64,000 nt of DNA from Liquidambar formosana (GCA_039720395.1 CM077831.1:34817067-34881066); one strand, 5' to 3'; positions 12,436-24,877 are shown, counted from the first letter of the stretch. A program made the numbers and translations. Notes: generated by a model from the letters alone, not told the origin.

Positions 12436-12466
<31 letters not shown>

Positions 12467-13730
12467 GGAAGAAAAGCTTTTTGTTGTGGAGGGTGAAGAT
12501 TTTCGGTCTTCATGATTTCATACTAATGATGAGAGTCATTCTAGTTCATGCAAAATGTCTCTAATGGTGAGAAAATTAAACCCACCACAACTCCACCATG
12601 CCTTAAACCAAAAGGTCCAAAACTGACTCCCAACCGAAACAGAGGAAAACTGATATGGCTATGGCTGCAGAAGAAGATGACACAACACAATACTATAGAA
12701 AGAAACATCCTAAAATTTTATTAAGAATCAATCAATACTCAATACAGAACAAATCCCCCTATTTGTACCTCCAATCCTAACTAACTCACAACCCCCTCCT
12801 TAATAACTAACCCTCAACTGAATTAACAAATTCAGCTCACAATTGACCTAATTCCCATTTATCCTAACTAATCTCCTCTGTATTACTAAACGGTAACCTA
12901 TCAAAAACGGAGAATTCATCAGACACTCATATAAGGAAACCATAACAATATAACTCCCCACACATAGTGTCATCAAAACAAAACCCAAAACCCACCAATA
13001 CCAGAGAAATCTAATACCCAAATAAACACCCCAGCAAAAAACAAAAGCCAAAATACTCTTTTATGGTTTTAAGGTGTGCAGTATCATGGGAGCATTCCAT
13101 TTTGATGAAGCATTCAAGTAGGATCAAACTAACTACTATATGAGAGAAAGGAAAATCGAATAGTTGCAGCAATAATAGTAACAGTAGCAAGAGATTTCCT
13201 TGAGATTACCCATACTCAGGACTCGTCAAATCCCATCCCGATAAATTTGCAGCTTCAGTTAAAGCAGCCTTCCACCTCAATACCCTGTCCATCTCCGCCG
13301 CAAAACGCTCTTTAAGTTCTGCAAATGCCTCTCCAAAAACACCCGTTTGTTTCCGTACATCGGAGGGATCGACGTCGTAAAATATAGGCAGAACCACCTG
13401 CTGGACTGTGTTTTTGCATTCTATTATTTTCACAAGTTCCTCAAGACACCATCTGGAAGCCGCAAAGTTTCTCGAGAAAACGATGAGGGAAATCCTCGAT
13501 TCTTGGATGGCTTTGAGGAGTTCGGTTGAAATGTCTTTGCCTCGTCGGAGTTCGTTGTCATCCATGAACGCGTTGATTCCGGCATCGATCATAGCATCGT
13601 AGAGATGGGCGGCGAAGCTTGTGCGGGTATCTTCTCCCCTAAAGCTCAAAAATACGTCGTAGCTCCATCGACGTTGGAAGGAAGAGGGGGAGGGAGAGGA
13701 GAAGGGTTCATGAGTTATCTCAGAAGCCAT
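8798..13730 (-). CDS. TIR-NBS-LRR (TNL) immune receptor, intact, five exons
   Basis: This is an intracellular NLR receptor of 1155 aa. Exons are 13210-13730, 10971-12069, 10553-10831, 9588-10469 and 8798-9484, and all junctions keep phase. The TIR domain covers about residues 23-165 (YDVFLSFRGEDTRTSF; putative catalytic Glu98 in WCLEEL). The NB-ARC covers about 195-520: P-loop GGMGKTT with Lys236, kinase-2 VLVVLDDID at 308-316, RNBS-B GSRIIITTRDE, GLPL at 397-400, and an MHD-type IHD near 500. LRRs span about 541-927. The last exon opens at residue 928 with a C-JID/post-LRR domain (LPGNEIPHWF). TIR domains of this class can act as NADases and the NB-ARC as a nucleotide switch; this is family knowledge. 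The fourth intron starts GTGCTCTCTC, a weak donor running into a CT repeat. An apparent start at 12077 is intronic. Flanks are shared with decayed TNL copies. Confidence 0.93.
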
Positions 13731-14237
13731 GTTAACAAATTAAGCACAGAAGAAAGAGATTTCTTCTGGGTTAATTTTGGACAGAACAGTACATGAGAGA
13801 TAGCAAAGCAGCCTACCCAAGTTCATAGAGAAGTTTATGTACCCAAGAAGAAGAAGATATCAAGATTAAAAAAAAAAAAAAAAAAATGGAGGTCGTCCAG
13901 AGAATTCAGCATTATTAGAAGTTCCTGTAAGGTTCAGAGCTAAAGTATGCACAACGATTTGTGATCCCATGTGAACATATTGACTAGGACCCAAAAGTAT
14001 GGTCCTTTACTCCTTTTTCTTTTCACTTTTTCCAATAGAAAAACCTTAAAAACAGTTCAGATCTCAGGTATTTGTGAACTTCCTGTTGGTGCCAATGGCC
14101 GAAAGTGTGGTCTCTTTCATTTATTTTAATAAAAGAAGAGATTACTAATGCCATGCGCACTATCCTCACCGACAATTATATTTAAAAAAGAGTTGGTCTC
14201 AGTTCCAAATATGACAATGTATCTTCTGAAAGAGTAA
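13731..14237. promoter_or_regulatory. 5' flank of the intact TNL
   Basis: The upstream region of the TNL has a poly-A tract at about 13868-13886 and two related phrases, cccatgtgaacatattgac and aacttcctgttggtgcc, each followed by aaa(a)gtatggtc or gaaagtgtggtct. Related sequence also flanks the truncated TNL at 848-895. I could not assign a TATA box. Confidence 0.4.
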
Positions 14238-17200
14238 GACACAATCTTCTAATAGTCTTTCCACTTCACATATTAGGAGCCCACAGCGCTGGCACGAAAT
14301 TGATTGGCAACTTCACTGCACAAATGTATCTGAAAGATAAACGTAGGAAGCTTCCTCCTTTTTCTATCTTATTTTCCTAAAGTTTGGTTTGGTTTGGTTG
14401 GAAAATGATCTTTGATACCATATCAAAGGGCCCTCAATAATTCATTTGGACACCCCTTGTTGCCAGCAGGTTCAACTTCTTCCATAAAGACAAAAAAAAA
14501 TAAAAATAAAACTAATAAATTCGTGTAATCTGAAGCTTCGCAGCAATGCCAAGCCTACTAGAATGAACTTAAACCATCTAATCTAATTGAAACTTCAGGC
14601 CTTGAAGATATAGGAGTGCCTATGCCTGAAAGAGGGTCTAAATAACCTTTCATCCAATTAACCACCAGAGAAAAAAAGGTCATATTCAATATTAATAACT
14701 GGAATGTGAACCTTACCAAAGAAAAAAAAAATGGAATGTGAAACTCCAACCAAACTTACCAAAGATAAAGACCATTTAAAAGGGCTCTAACTTCGGTAGT
14801 GTTATTAGAGCAATGACCATAATAGTTGGCAAAAGCATAAACAAACCAAGATGGTTGCTAACAACACCGCCGCTCTTGTTGCTACGATGTGAACAAAGTT
14901 TCACTTCCAAGTTTGAATTATGTTGTGAAAGTTTGAATTATGGTCATCATTTTCTTATGTGGATGAATGAATTGATGTTTATGAATTTGTGTGTTGAGTT
15001 CCTTTCCCCCTAAATTTTGGCACTGAGTCATCCACATATTCCAATTTTATGAGAGGTAATGATGGCTTAGGAACCTTCAAAACTTTTAAGATTAGATTGC
15101 ATCATCCCTACCCACATGGAGTCTCCCTCATAAAAGTGGATCAAATCCATTTGATTAGATTATTTAAACTACCAGTGCAATTCCCAAGTTCACCAACTCT
15201 GGTGGCCATAGCACTTCAAAGGTGTCCTTTTAAGTTATCTTAACTTAAAAATCCACAAGTTATGTGTCATGAAAAAGGGGTATGATCCAAGTGAAGAAAA
15301 GTGAAAAAGATCACACAAGGAAGGGTACTTGCAGAAGGCACAAGCACCCCCATCAAGTTCAAAAATCTAAGGAAGACCATGAATAAAAACACAAGAGACG
15401 ACATTGTAGCTTTGTTCACCATTGTATTTGTTTTTTATTTTATTTTATTTTTTTTGCTGGGTGTTTACCATTGTGATCACTTCCAAAGAAGATAGCATAT
15501 AAGATGCCACTGAATACCACTAGTATCATGAAAGCAAAACACAAAACACCCAACTTGTTAGCGTTTTAAGTTGTTCCTAATTACCCCAAAAACTAAAAGT
15601 AAAAAGGTCGTTTCCTCAAACATGGATGGTAACATAAAATGTTTGAATGGATAACTAACAATAGACCTCAAACCATGGCTGGATAACATTTCAGTATATA
15701 TATATCAGATCACCTGTCTTTTATTTACATCAGTCTCGTAATTTATACTTTGACAATGAGAACTGTGATGGGACAAATCCTCCCACTACTACACATACAA
15801 CAGAAGCACTGGTTGTCGCTTAGCATACAACAGAAGCACTGGATGTTGCTTACTCTGTAATCAGCATCTGAATTTCATCCACAGGAGTCGGAAGCTGCAA
15901 ATTGTGAAAGGAGAAAAGGGAGGTTAAATTCAAGTTGGTGAACATCAGAAAAGGATATCTCTAAGCATTTTGTTAGGAGGAACTTCGAATATGACTTGAA
16001 CAAGGATTAGAGACAATCATGAAATAAAGTAATAAAAATTATGTCCAAGTAGAGACTAAAAAAAAAAAAAGTAGGGACTAAAGTTCTTTAAGCTAGTAAT
16101 GCAGGTGGCAGGTTTACTAAAAGCTGATGTTAAGTAAGCAATGCATATAACAACAATAACACAGGCATATGCTCTCGCATTTCTCTGAACTTGTCATATT
16201 ATCCAGTTTCTCCTTCTGAACTGATGAAGATTGACCAAACAGTTTTCATAGAAAAATGGAAACAAGTCTCCAATTCATCAGAAACATAATGAGGTGCAAT
16301 CAAGCCAATCCTGCCTTAGGAGGATGAACATATGCATGGGAAAATGAACAAACAAAAGGTAAAGTAGGGTCCAATTTGGGACATATGTCTTGAATACACA
16401 CTGAAGCAACAAAGCTCCCTATGGATTGAAAATCTTCAGAAGCTCCCTTTCGATAGAAAATCTGCCTCTGAGTAGCTGATCTAGAAACCTAAGAGTATGT
16501 AGTATGTAAGACCAAATATTGTATATTAATTGAGCAATTGTCTAATTATACCTAGGGAGTAGACAAGGTAAGGGTTTACCAATGACATCACATTAGCAGT
16601 TTCCTTCAACTAAAATCGTAGTAAGGCCTTTGGCATAATTAGGTCCCAAAAGAGAGCAAGAATTTCAATCTTTGAAGTCTCCCTGCCCACCTTGGTCTAG
16701 AAAAGACAATTAATGGTGGTACCCTAGTTGTCCACATATGCACCCATCGCCTTATTGACCCGGGTTTCATATAGAACAGCCATCAATACTGAGCTTGACA
16801 TACACAAGCACATAGTGATGAGAAAATTTATCTTTGCAAAACGGCAAATGTTCGCTCACTGCTGAGCATCGACTCCTATTTTTCTCAGAGACTTGAGCTT
16901 TTGATGACATCGAAAAAACAGCAAATTACAAATCATTATTACTTCAGAAAGTCAAAGAACTTTGCTACCATGATCATTCTGTAAGGCATTTCAAGAACTT
17001 ACTGAAAACCTGGCATCATCAATAATATTATATCCAATACCCAACAGCCATTGAGCTAAACCAATAGTTGCCCGAAAAAGGGTACAAAATGAATCACTAT
17101 TTGCCTACACATCGACAAAATGTGGACTCTTGGGATACCGAAATGATTCAAAAAAAAAAAAAAAAAAATTAAATGCTAATTACCCAGTTAGGGCATTGCG

Positions 17201-17512
17201 ATATAAATGCAGACCCTTTGCATCGATGGAGAAGAAAATACCATTTAACAATTTAACATGTCGTAAAAACATCATAACTTGGACACAACCCACTCTCAGA
17301 ATTGATAATTTAAGGAACATAAAGTGATATGAACTTGGGTCGGGAACTGGTCATTCTGATTCCATAATTGATTCCTATTGTACAAAATTTCAAGGTTGGA
17401 AACTACATTAATTCCATATATTGTTAAATATACATACATTAATTCCATATATGATTCAAGAAATAGAAAATCAATGAATACCCACAAGAATCAAGAATCA
17501 ATGCCTCCATAA
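14238..17512. repeat. Segmental duplication, arm A (3.3 kb)
   Basis: The sequence is nearly colinear with 19506-22722, with very high visible identity and small indels, for example in the poly-A tract at 16056-16070. It carries the 3' flank, last exon and most of the intron of a two-exon DUF538 gene. Similarity stops near 17512, just short of where exon 1 would begin. It then switches to sequence matching the region downstream of the single-exon DUF538 gene (about 5318). Apart from the orphan exon at 15850-15894 I see no gene in it. Confidence 0.85.
15850..15894 (-). pseudogene. Orphan last exon of a DUF538 gene
   Basis: After a canonical acceptor (tttgcag) the 45 bases read LPTPVDEIQMLITE and then a stop. 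This is identical to the final exon of the intact DUF538 gene at 21066-21110. The intron upstream is retained to about 17512, but exon 1 is missing. The rearrangement therefore removed the coding start, and the exon cannot be expressed as part of a DUF538 protein. Confidence 0.8.
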
Positions 17513-17885
17513 ATATCTATTAGCAAGAAATAAAATTACTATGAAAACAAGGGGTAGAACACCATAATCTCTTCTACATAATCCAACGGTCGGTTTCACA
17601 GAATATGAATTGGAGATAAGTTATCTAAAAATTTGAGTAAGAATTTATGTAAAAAAGTGTGCATGTTAATCCTAACCCTATATATATATATATAGACACA
17701 CACACTAAAAACTTAGACACTTATACCCAAACAGAGATAAAAGGCAGGAAACCCCATAAATTCCTCTCATCCCAATATCCCATCAAGCCATTACACTGAA
17801 GCACACACTGATTCAATCAAAACAGGTATAGAATTGAATATACAGACATATATAAATTCATACAAACATACATACCATATGTAAC
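17513..17885. repeat. Partial 3'-flank module after the DUF538 pseudogene
   Basis: The ends match 5318-5706 (tctattagcaa...accataatctcttctac, and ccattaagcc-like through catacata). The middle part, about 17581-17700, is replaced by unrelated AT-rich sequence with a short TA run. Confidence 0.55.
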
Positions 17886-18417
17886 TCAGAATGATTGAAG
17901 GTTGGTCTCTTGGCACGCCTTGTTCTTACAACTGTGAACAGTCTCGAATTGCTTAGCGGGCAACTTCTCTGACAAAGCCCCAGAGTGAAACTCGATCATA
18001 CCCGCGTCAAAATCAACATCCATGCCAGTCACAGTCACCCACAAGAAGAGTTTCTTGGCTTGAATCCCATTCACATCGGACACAGACCCATACTTCACCT
18101 TCCCCTTAATCACCTTGTCGTAGTACACTGTACACCAACTCGTCGAACTGCACGTAACACGAACGTTCGAGAACGACCTGGAAGGTTCCGTCGTCGGAGA
18201 GAGAGTAGGATTTGACGTTGTTGGGGAGGAGACCCTTTGGGAGGCCGTACCGGGCAAGGTAGTAGTGGATGTCTGCGATTGGTTGGATTGGATGGGATGG
18301 AAGGTCGAGATTGAGTATGGGAATTCTGGCGGAGAAAGAGAAATGGGTATTGGAGGAAAGGGTGAGGAAGATGAGATATAGACAGATTGAAGAGATGAGC
18401 ATTTGAGGGAACGCCAT
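17886..18417 (-). pseudogene. DUF538 duplicate inactivated by a 7-bp insertion
   Basis: This is a close copy of the gene at 5707-6231, with the same ATG context, signal peptide and C-terminal CKNKACQ. Near 18128-18134 it carries seven extra bases that create an imperfect repeat (gtgtac a gtgtac on the coding strand). The frame shifts after FDELVYS and stops four codons later, giving about 103 aa instead of 174. The sequence beyond the insertion stays open in the shifted frame to the original stop position, so the break is recent or is a sequence error. Confidence 0.85.
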
Positions 18418-18769
18418 CGATGGTGAGAACCAGAGGTCTCTGGTAGAGAGAGAGATGTTGACTCATGGTGAGAGATATAGGTGATTTAAAAGAGTAATGG
18501 AAGGAAAAAATGGCAGGAGAATTTCGTTCCACAAGAAAGTGGGAAGGATAATTTTTTTTCTTTCCTTTTTTTTTTTCATACACAAAAACAGAGGGAAACA
18601 AAGTGAAAGACCTAAAATAACCCTGGCAGAACAAAGGAACCCTGGATGAAGCAGCAGCAGCAGCTCCTCTTCCCACTCATCTTTCACAACAACCCCCATT
18701 TTTTCTTCTTAAACATACCAACATTGTCATTTGTCAACTCAGTTAAACACTTGAACTTCACATTCTTTT
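18418..18769. other. Upstream region of the DUF538 pseudogene
   Basis: The sequence is colinear with the leader of the intact copy and then with 7985-8150, without the 1.5-kb transposon block present there. It contains a short CAG run at 18651-18663. No gene was recognised. Confidence 0.5.
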
Positions 18770-18919
18770 ATTGGTCAGCCAACACTCCAGACATATACCG
18801 TACTTGGTCTTACTGCTGTCGTGTATATGTTCCATTAGTATTATCAAAGGCAAATTTGGACATAAGCACTCGTCCACATTAATCATTTAGCACTAGTTCC
18901 ATTGGTAACATTCTTACTA

Positions 18920-18960
<41 letters not shown>

Positions 18961-19380
18961 AAAAAAAAGATTAAAACATATGAAATTAGCACAAGCAAGT
19001 AGCAAGAAATTGAATTACAACGAAAAAGGAGGGACAAAACACCATAATCTTTTCCATATAACTTCTACTTCCACTTCCAAGTTTCCAGGAAAACAGTAGC
19101 ATCTATACCCAAAAACAGATATCAAAGCAGAAAACTCCACACTATCCTTCCATGCCAGCCAAGCACACACTGATCGATGCAATCATATAAGCATAGAACA
19201 GAATACATACATACACATGCACATTGAAATTCTAATATATACTTAACATCAGGACACTCGAATAGAGATAAAAAGCTGGAAAACCCACAAATTCTTCTCA
19301 TCCCATTAGGCAATTACACTGAAGCACACGCTGCTACAATCAAAACGTAGAATACACATGTACATACATACATTTTTAAG
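18770..19380. repeat. Duplicated 3'-flank module, copy 3, with C27A18 tract
   Basis: The sequence matches 8160-8737 closely. At 18924-18968 the short ccccccc of copy 2 is expanded into a run of about 27 C followed by about 18 A. The module ends in the same ttttaaggtgatgtg phrase that leads into the TNL 3' end. Confidence 0.7.
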
Positions 19381-19505
19381 GTGATGTGTTGTATGGAAAA
19401 GATGAAGTTGAGAAATCCGGTGGGAAGAAAAGCATTTTCCTCAAAGAAATACAACACGTCCAGAATCGTGGACGTCACAAGGGCTCGAAGACGTGATAAT
19501 TGGGA
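19381..19505 (-). pseudogene. TNL deletion scar: last codons of a TNL joined to its 5' flank
   Basis: Positions 19381-19488 match 8738-8845 of the intact TNL. They cover the 3' untranslated sequence, the stop and about the last 17 codons (ending HDSGRVVFL). Similarity ends at gggctcgaag. From about 19506 the sequence matches 14238 onward, which lies upstream of the TNL start. About 5.4 kb corresponding to the whole gene body and proximal 5' flank is therefore missing, with roughly 17 bases of unmatched filler at the join. Confidence 0.85.
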
Positions 19506-22500
19506 AAACACAAAGTCTTCTATTAGTCTTTCCACTTCACATATTAGGAGCCCACAGCGCTGGCACGAAATTGATTGGCAACTTCACTGCACAAATGTAT
19601 CTGAAAGATAAACGTAGGAAGCTTCCTCCTCCTTTTTCTATCTTATTTTCCTAAAGTTTGGTTTGGTTGGAAAATGATCTTTGATACCATATCAAAGGGC
19701 CCTCAATAATTCATTTGGACACCCCTTGTTGCCAGCAGGTTCAACTTCTTCCATAAAGACAAAAAAAAATAAAAATAAAACTAATAAATTCGTGTAATCT
19801 GAAGCTTCGCAGCAATGCCAAGCCTACTAGAATGAACTTAAACCATCTAATCTAATTGAAACTTCAGGCCTTGAAGATATAGGAGTGCCTATGCCTGAAA
19901 GAGGGTCTAAATAACCTTTCATCCAATTAACCACCAGAGAAAAAAAGGTCATATTCAATATTAATAACTGGAATATGAAACTCCAACCAAACTTACCAAA
20001 GATAAATACCATCTAAAAGGGCTCTGAGTTCGGCAGTGTTATTAGAGCAATGACCATAATAGTTGGCAAAAGCATAAACAAACCAAGATGGTTACTAACA
20101 CTGCCGCTCTTGTTGCTACCATGTGAACAAAGTTTCGTTTACAAGTTTAAATTATGATCTTCATTTTCTTATGTGGATGAATGAATGGTGTTTATGAATT
20201 TGTGTGTTAAGTTCCTTTCCCCCTAAATTTTGGCACTGAGTCATCCACCGATTCCAAATTTATGAGAGGTAATGATGGCTCAGGAACCTTCAAACCTTCT
20301 AAGATTAGATCGCATCATCCCTACCCACACGGAATCTCCCTCATAAAAGTGGATCAAATCTGTTTCATTAGATTATTTAAATTACCAGTGGAAGTCCCAA
20401 GTTCACCAACTCTAGTGGCCATAGCACTTCAAAGTTGTCTTTTTTTTTTTTAAGTTTAACTTAAAAATCCACAAGTTGTGTCATGAAAAAAGGGTATGAT
20501 CCAAGTGAAGAGTAAAAGATCACACAAGGGTACTTGCAGAAGGCGCAAGCGCCGCCGTCGAGTTCAAAAATCCAAGGAAGACCATGAATAAAAACACAAG
20601 AGAAGACATTGTAGCTTTGTTCACCATTGTATTTTTCTTTTTCTTTTTTTTCTTTTGCTGGGTGTTTACCATTGTGATCACTTCCAAAGAAGCTAGCATA
20701 TAAGATGCCACTGAATATCACTAGTACCAAGAAAGCAAAACACAAAACACCCAACTTGTTAGTGTCTTAAATGAGTGTCTTCAGTTGTTCCTAACTACCC
20801 CAAAAACTAAAAATAATAAGGTTGTTTCCTCAAACATGGATGGTAACATAAAATGTTTGAATGGATAACTAATAGTAGATCTCAAACCAAGGCTGGATAA
20901 CATTTCAGTATATACATATCAGATCACCTGTCTTTTCGTTACATCAGTCTCGTAATTTATACTTTGAGAATAAGAACTGTGATGGGACAAATCGTCCCAC
21001 TACTACACACATACAACAGAAGCACTGGTTGTCGCTTAGCATACAACAGAAGCACGGGTTGTTGCTTACTCTGTAATCAGCATCTGAATTTCATCCACAG
21101 GAGTCGGAAGCTGCAAATCGTGAAAGGAGAAAAGGGAGGTTAAATTCAAGTTGGTGAACATCAGAAAAGGATATCTCTAAGCATTTTGTTAGGAGAAACT
21201 TTGAATATGACTTGAACAAGGATTAGAGACAATCATGAAATAAAGTAATAAAAATTATGTCCAAGTAGAGACTAAAAAAAAGAGGTAGGGACTAAAGTTC
21301 TTTAAGCTAGTAATGCAGGTGGCAGGTTTACTAAAAGCGGATGTTAAGTAAGCAATGCATATAACAACAATAACAGAGGCATATGCTCTCGCATTTCTCT
21401 GAACTCGTCATATTATCCAGTTTCTCCTTCTGAACTGATGAAGATTGACCAAACAGTTTTCAAAGAAAAATGGAAACAAGTCTCCAATTCATCAGAAACA
21501 TAATGAGGTGCAATCAAGCCAATCCTGCCTTAGGAGGATGAACATATGCATGGGAAAACGAACAAACAAAGGGTAAAGAAGGGTCCAATTTGGGACATAT
21601 GTCTTGAATACACACTGAAGCAGCAAAGCTCCCTATGGATTGAAAATCTTCAGAAGCTCCCTTTCGATAGAAAATCTGCCTCTGAGTAGCTGATCTAGAA
21701 ACCTAAGAGTATGTAGTACGTACAACCAAATATTGTATATTAATTGAGCAATTGTCTAATTATACCTAGGGAGTAGACAAGGTAAGGGTTTACCAATGAC
21801 ATCACATTAGCAGTTTCCTTCAACTAAAATCGTAGTAAGGCCTTTGGCATAATTAGGTCCCAAAAGAGAGCAAGCATTTCAATCTTTGAAGTCTCCCTGC
21901 CCACCTTGGTCTAGAAAAGACAATTAATGGTGGTACCCTAGTTGTCCGCATATGCACCCATCACCTTATTGACCCGGGTTTCATATAGAACAGCCATCAA
22001 CACTGAGCTTGACATACACTAGCACATAGTGATGAGAAAATTTATCTTTGCAAAACGGCAAATGTTCGCTCACCGCTGAGCATCAACTCCTATTTTTCTC
22101 AGAGACTTGAGCTTTTGATGACATCGAAAAAATAGCAAATTACGAATCATTATTACTTCAGAAAGTCAAAGAACTTTGCTACCATGATCATTCTGTAAGG
22201 CATTTCAATAGCTTACCGAAAACCTGGCATCATCAATAATATTATATCCAATACCCAACAGCCATTGAGCTAAACCAATAGTTGCCCGAAAAAGGGTACA
22301 AAAATGAATCACTATTTGCCTACACATCGACAAAATATGGACTCTTGGGATACCGAAATGATTCTTAAAAAAATAAATAATAAATGCTAATTACCCAGTT
22401 AGGGCATTGCGATATAAATGCAGACCCTTTGCATCGATGGAGAAGAAAATACCATTTAACAATTTAACATTTCGTAAAAACATCATAACGTGGACACAAC

Positions 22501-22722
22501 CCACTCTCAGAATTGATATTTTAAGGAACATAAAGTGATATGAACGTGGGTCAGGAACTGGTCATTCTGATTCTATAATTGATTCCTATTGTACAAAATT
22601 TCAAGGTCGGAAACTACATTAATTCCATATATTGTTAAATATACATATATTAATTTCATATATGATTCAAGAAATAGAAAATCAATGAATACCCACAAGA
22701 ATCAAGAATCAATGCCTCGATA
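19506..22722. repeat. Segmental duplication, arm B
   Basis: This arm is colinear with 14238-17512. It contains the final exon (21066-21110) and most of the intron of the intact two-exon DUF538 gene. Downstream of that exon (19506-21065) I found no gene. Confidence 0.85.
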
Positions 22723-23266
22723 AGTATATAAAGTGCAGGAAACTGAAAATCTATGAGAATCCTATAAGAATGGATACCTCAAGAACTTGGTTCCAAGACC
22801 CACGACAAGAAATGGCGACCCCATCACGGCAAGAATGGACGGTCTTGAACTGACCAACATCGAGCTTCTTGTTGATGAGACCCACTTGAAAATAGATGGA
22901 ATCGGAGGGTGGCAAATCGACCTTGATCTCATCGACGTCGAACCACAAGAAGAAGCGTTGGACCTGAATGCCCTTGAGATCGGTGATGGAACCGTACTTG
23001 AGCTTGCCGGTGATCTGACTCTCGTAGTAGACCAGGTACTCGAACTGGATGTAACATGGCTTGGCCAGAACGACGACGAATCGGCCGTCAGAGGAGAGAT
23101 CGTAAGAGGTGACGGAGTCGGGTAAGAGCCCACCTGGGAGGCCGAATTTGGGGAGGAGTTCGTAGACTGTGACGTTGTTTGAGAGAGAAGATGTAGGAGT
23201 AGAGATGGAGAGTAAGACGATAGATAATAGGGAGAGAAACAGACGGGGTTTTGGGTTGGAAACCAT
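21066..23266 (-). CDS. DUF538 family secreted protein, two exons
   Basis: The gene encodes a 177-aa DUF538 protein in exons 22778-23266 and 21066-21110, joined in phase 0 across a 1667-bp intron (donor gag|gtatcc, acceptor tttgcag|ctt). A signal peptide covers roughly residues 1-28 (PRLFLSLLSIVLLSIS). Core landmarks are FGLPGGLLPDSV, CYIQFEYLVYY, TGKLKYGSI, QRFFLWFDVDEI and HSCRDGVAISC. The tail LPTPVDEIQMLITE comes from the small second exon, and without it the frame would read into the intron for about 9 codons. The ATG at 23266 sits in a strong context (gaaaccATGG) and was preferred over an upstream in-frame ATG at 23317. It is divergent from the single-exon DUF538 pair. Function is unknown, and I infer a secreted or apoplastic location. 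Confidence 0.9.
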
Positions 23267-24643
23267 GGTTTCCAGAGAGAGAGTTTGGGTCTGAGAGATA
23301 GAGAGAGAGAGAGACAAGGGGGTAGAGTTTTAGAGAGAGAATATACTTTGTAGAATATGGATGGGGCAGGAAGTTTGAACTATAATATGGGTGTTGCTTG
23401 TCTGATATTCAGAGAGACACAGTGAGAGACAGAGAGGGTTCTTGGATTTGGACTCTTCCTTATAAATGACTAAATGAGACTCCATTAATATGTGTACATG
23501 AAAATTAAATTAAAATAGATGAGGTAAATTATAGAATTTGTATATTAATTTTTAATTATCTTCAGAAGATTTGTTGCAATTTAAAAATAATTATATTTTG
23601 TGCTTCTTGTTGGATATCATAAAAAGTATGTTAAATCATAGTTTTCTTACAACATTTGTTCAATTGGAGTTGATTTGCATAAATGAGATGAGTGCTTTTG
23701 GTGTGTAAACTTGCTATCAAAATTTTTTAAAATCCTAATTAAAAGTTGTCAACTAAGCATGATAATTCAACAATTTTAATCGATGCATTTTTGCCATATA
23801 TGTGTTAACAAGAACAAAAATTTGTGACCTAGCATGCTACCATAGTGGATAAAGGGTTTGATTAGTATTAGGTTTAAAGATCAATGCTTTTCCAATGTTC
23901 AAAAGAAAAAAAAAAATTTCTTGAAACTTACTTCAACGAGTGGAAGGTCCTGAATTTGACTTCTTATTTAATCTTAAATCAATTGCCAATTAAATTTACT
24001 TTGAATGTTAACTATCACAAAGTCAACATTGACTTTATCCGTATATATTTTAAGAGATTAGTCAGATAAAGATTTAGATATCACAATAAATGTAAAAATA
24101 AAAGAATAATTAAAAAAATATTATTATATAATCAATAATGAAATTAATAAGAATTATGCAATGTGAGTTTGTTTCTTCTACGTATTGATAAGACAGCAAT
24201 ACGATTATGATTACAAAATAGAAGAATCTGGTTAGTTAAAAAAGAGCTGCACAGAGAGATTGGAGTATTAATTGGACTATGTAGAGAAGAGTTTAAATAT
24301 CTTTCAATAAAATTAGCACTATAAATATAGGGTGGGAAATTACGTGATGCCACAGGAAGGTTGGACATATGGAGGACCCCATATTTTATTTATTTATTCT
24401 TTTTTTTTTTTTTGGGTACATGACCCATATTCTATCTTTAATGGTGTGGAAATACGATAAAAAGAGGCATGTCTCATAGAAAATGAGACAGCTTGTAGCA
24501 TGACGATGACCATGCGGTCTACCACGTTTTTTCCTCCCGTTTATTGGGTACCCCAAAAGAAAGGTCCACCATGTCTAAACAATTTGAGGATTTACAAGAT
24601 GGTGTTTTGTCTTTTATTAAGGCAATGTTTTATAATAATCTTA
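23267..24643. other. DUF538 5' region and intergenic DNA
   Basis: The first ~200 bases upstream of the DUF538 start are GA-rich (CT-rich on the coding strand). A TATA-like atttataagg on the minus strand lies near 23459-23468. Beyond that the DNA is AT-rich, with no supported gene. Confidence 0.4.
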
Positions 24644-24877
24644 AGCCATGATTGTTTGGTTGGAATGGAATAGATGAAATGGAATCACATTCTAATTCAT
24701 TTCAAAGAATGTTTTTGGATGATGTAATTAAATGGGAATGGAATCAAATAATAGTAGTGAATTATAATGATATTCATTTCATAATATTTGTTTCAATCTC
24801 ATTCCATTCTAAACTATTTTGAATATGAAATCAGATTCTATTCCCACCCATTCCATTCCAACCAAACAAACATGGCC
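24644..24877. mobile_element. Tourist/Harbinger-like MITE, TTA target site
   Basis: The 234-bp element has inverted ends AGCCATGattgtttgg and ccaaacaaaCATGGCC flanked by TTA on both sides (24641-24643, 24878-24880). TTA three-base duplications are the hallmark of PIF/Harbinger insertions. The inner part repeats ggaatggaat and its complement. A second member of the family is at 57316-57538. Confidence 0.8.

Noticed and set aside
17000..17060. Exon-like minus-strand reading FRATIGLAQWLLGIGYNIID with splice-like borders
   Set aside because: It lies inside the DUF538 intron in both duplicated copies. The joined DUF538 exons explain the locus, and no start or partner exons exist for a separate gene.
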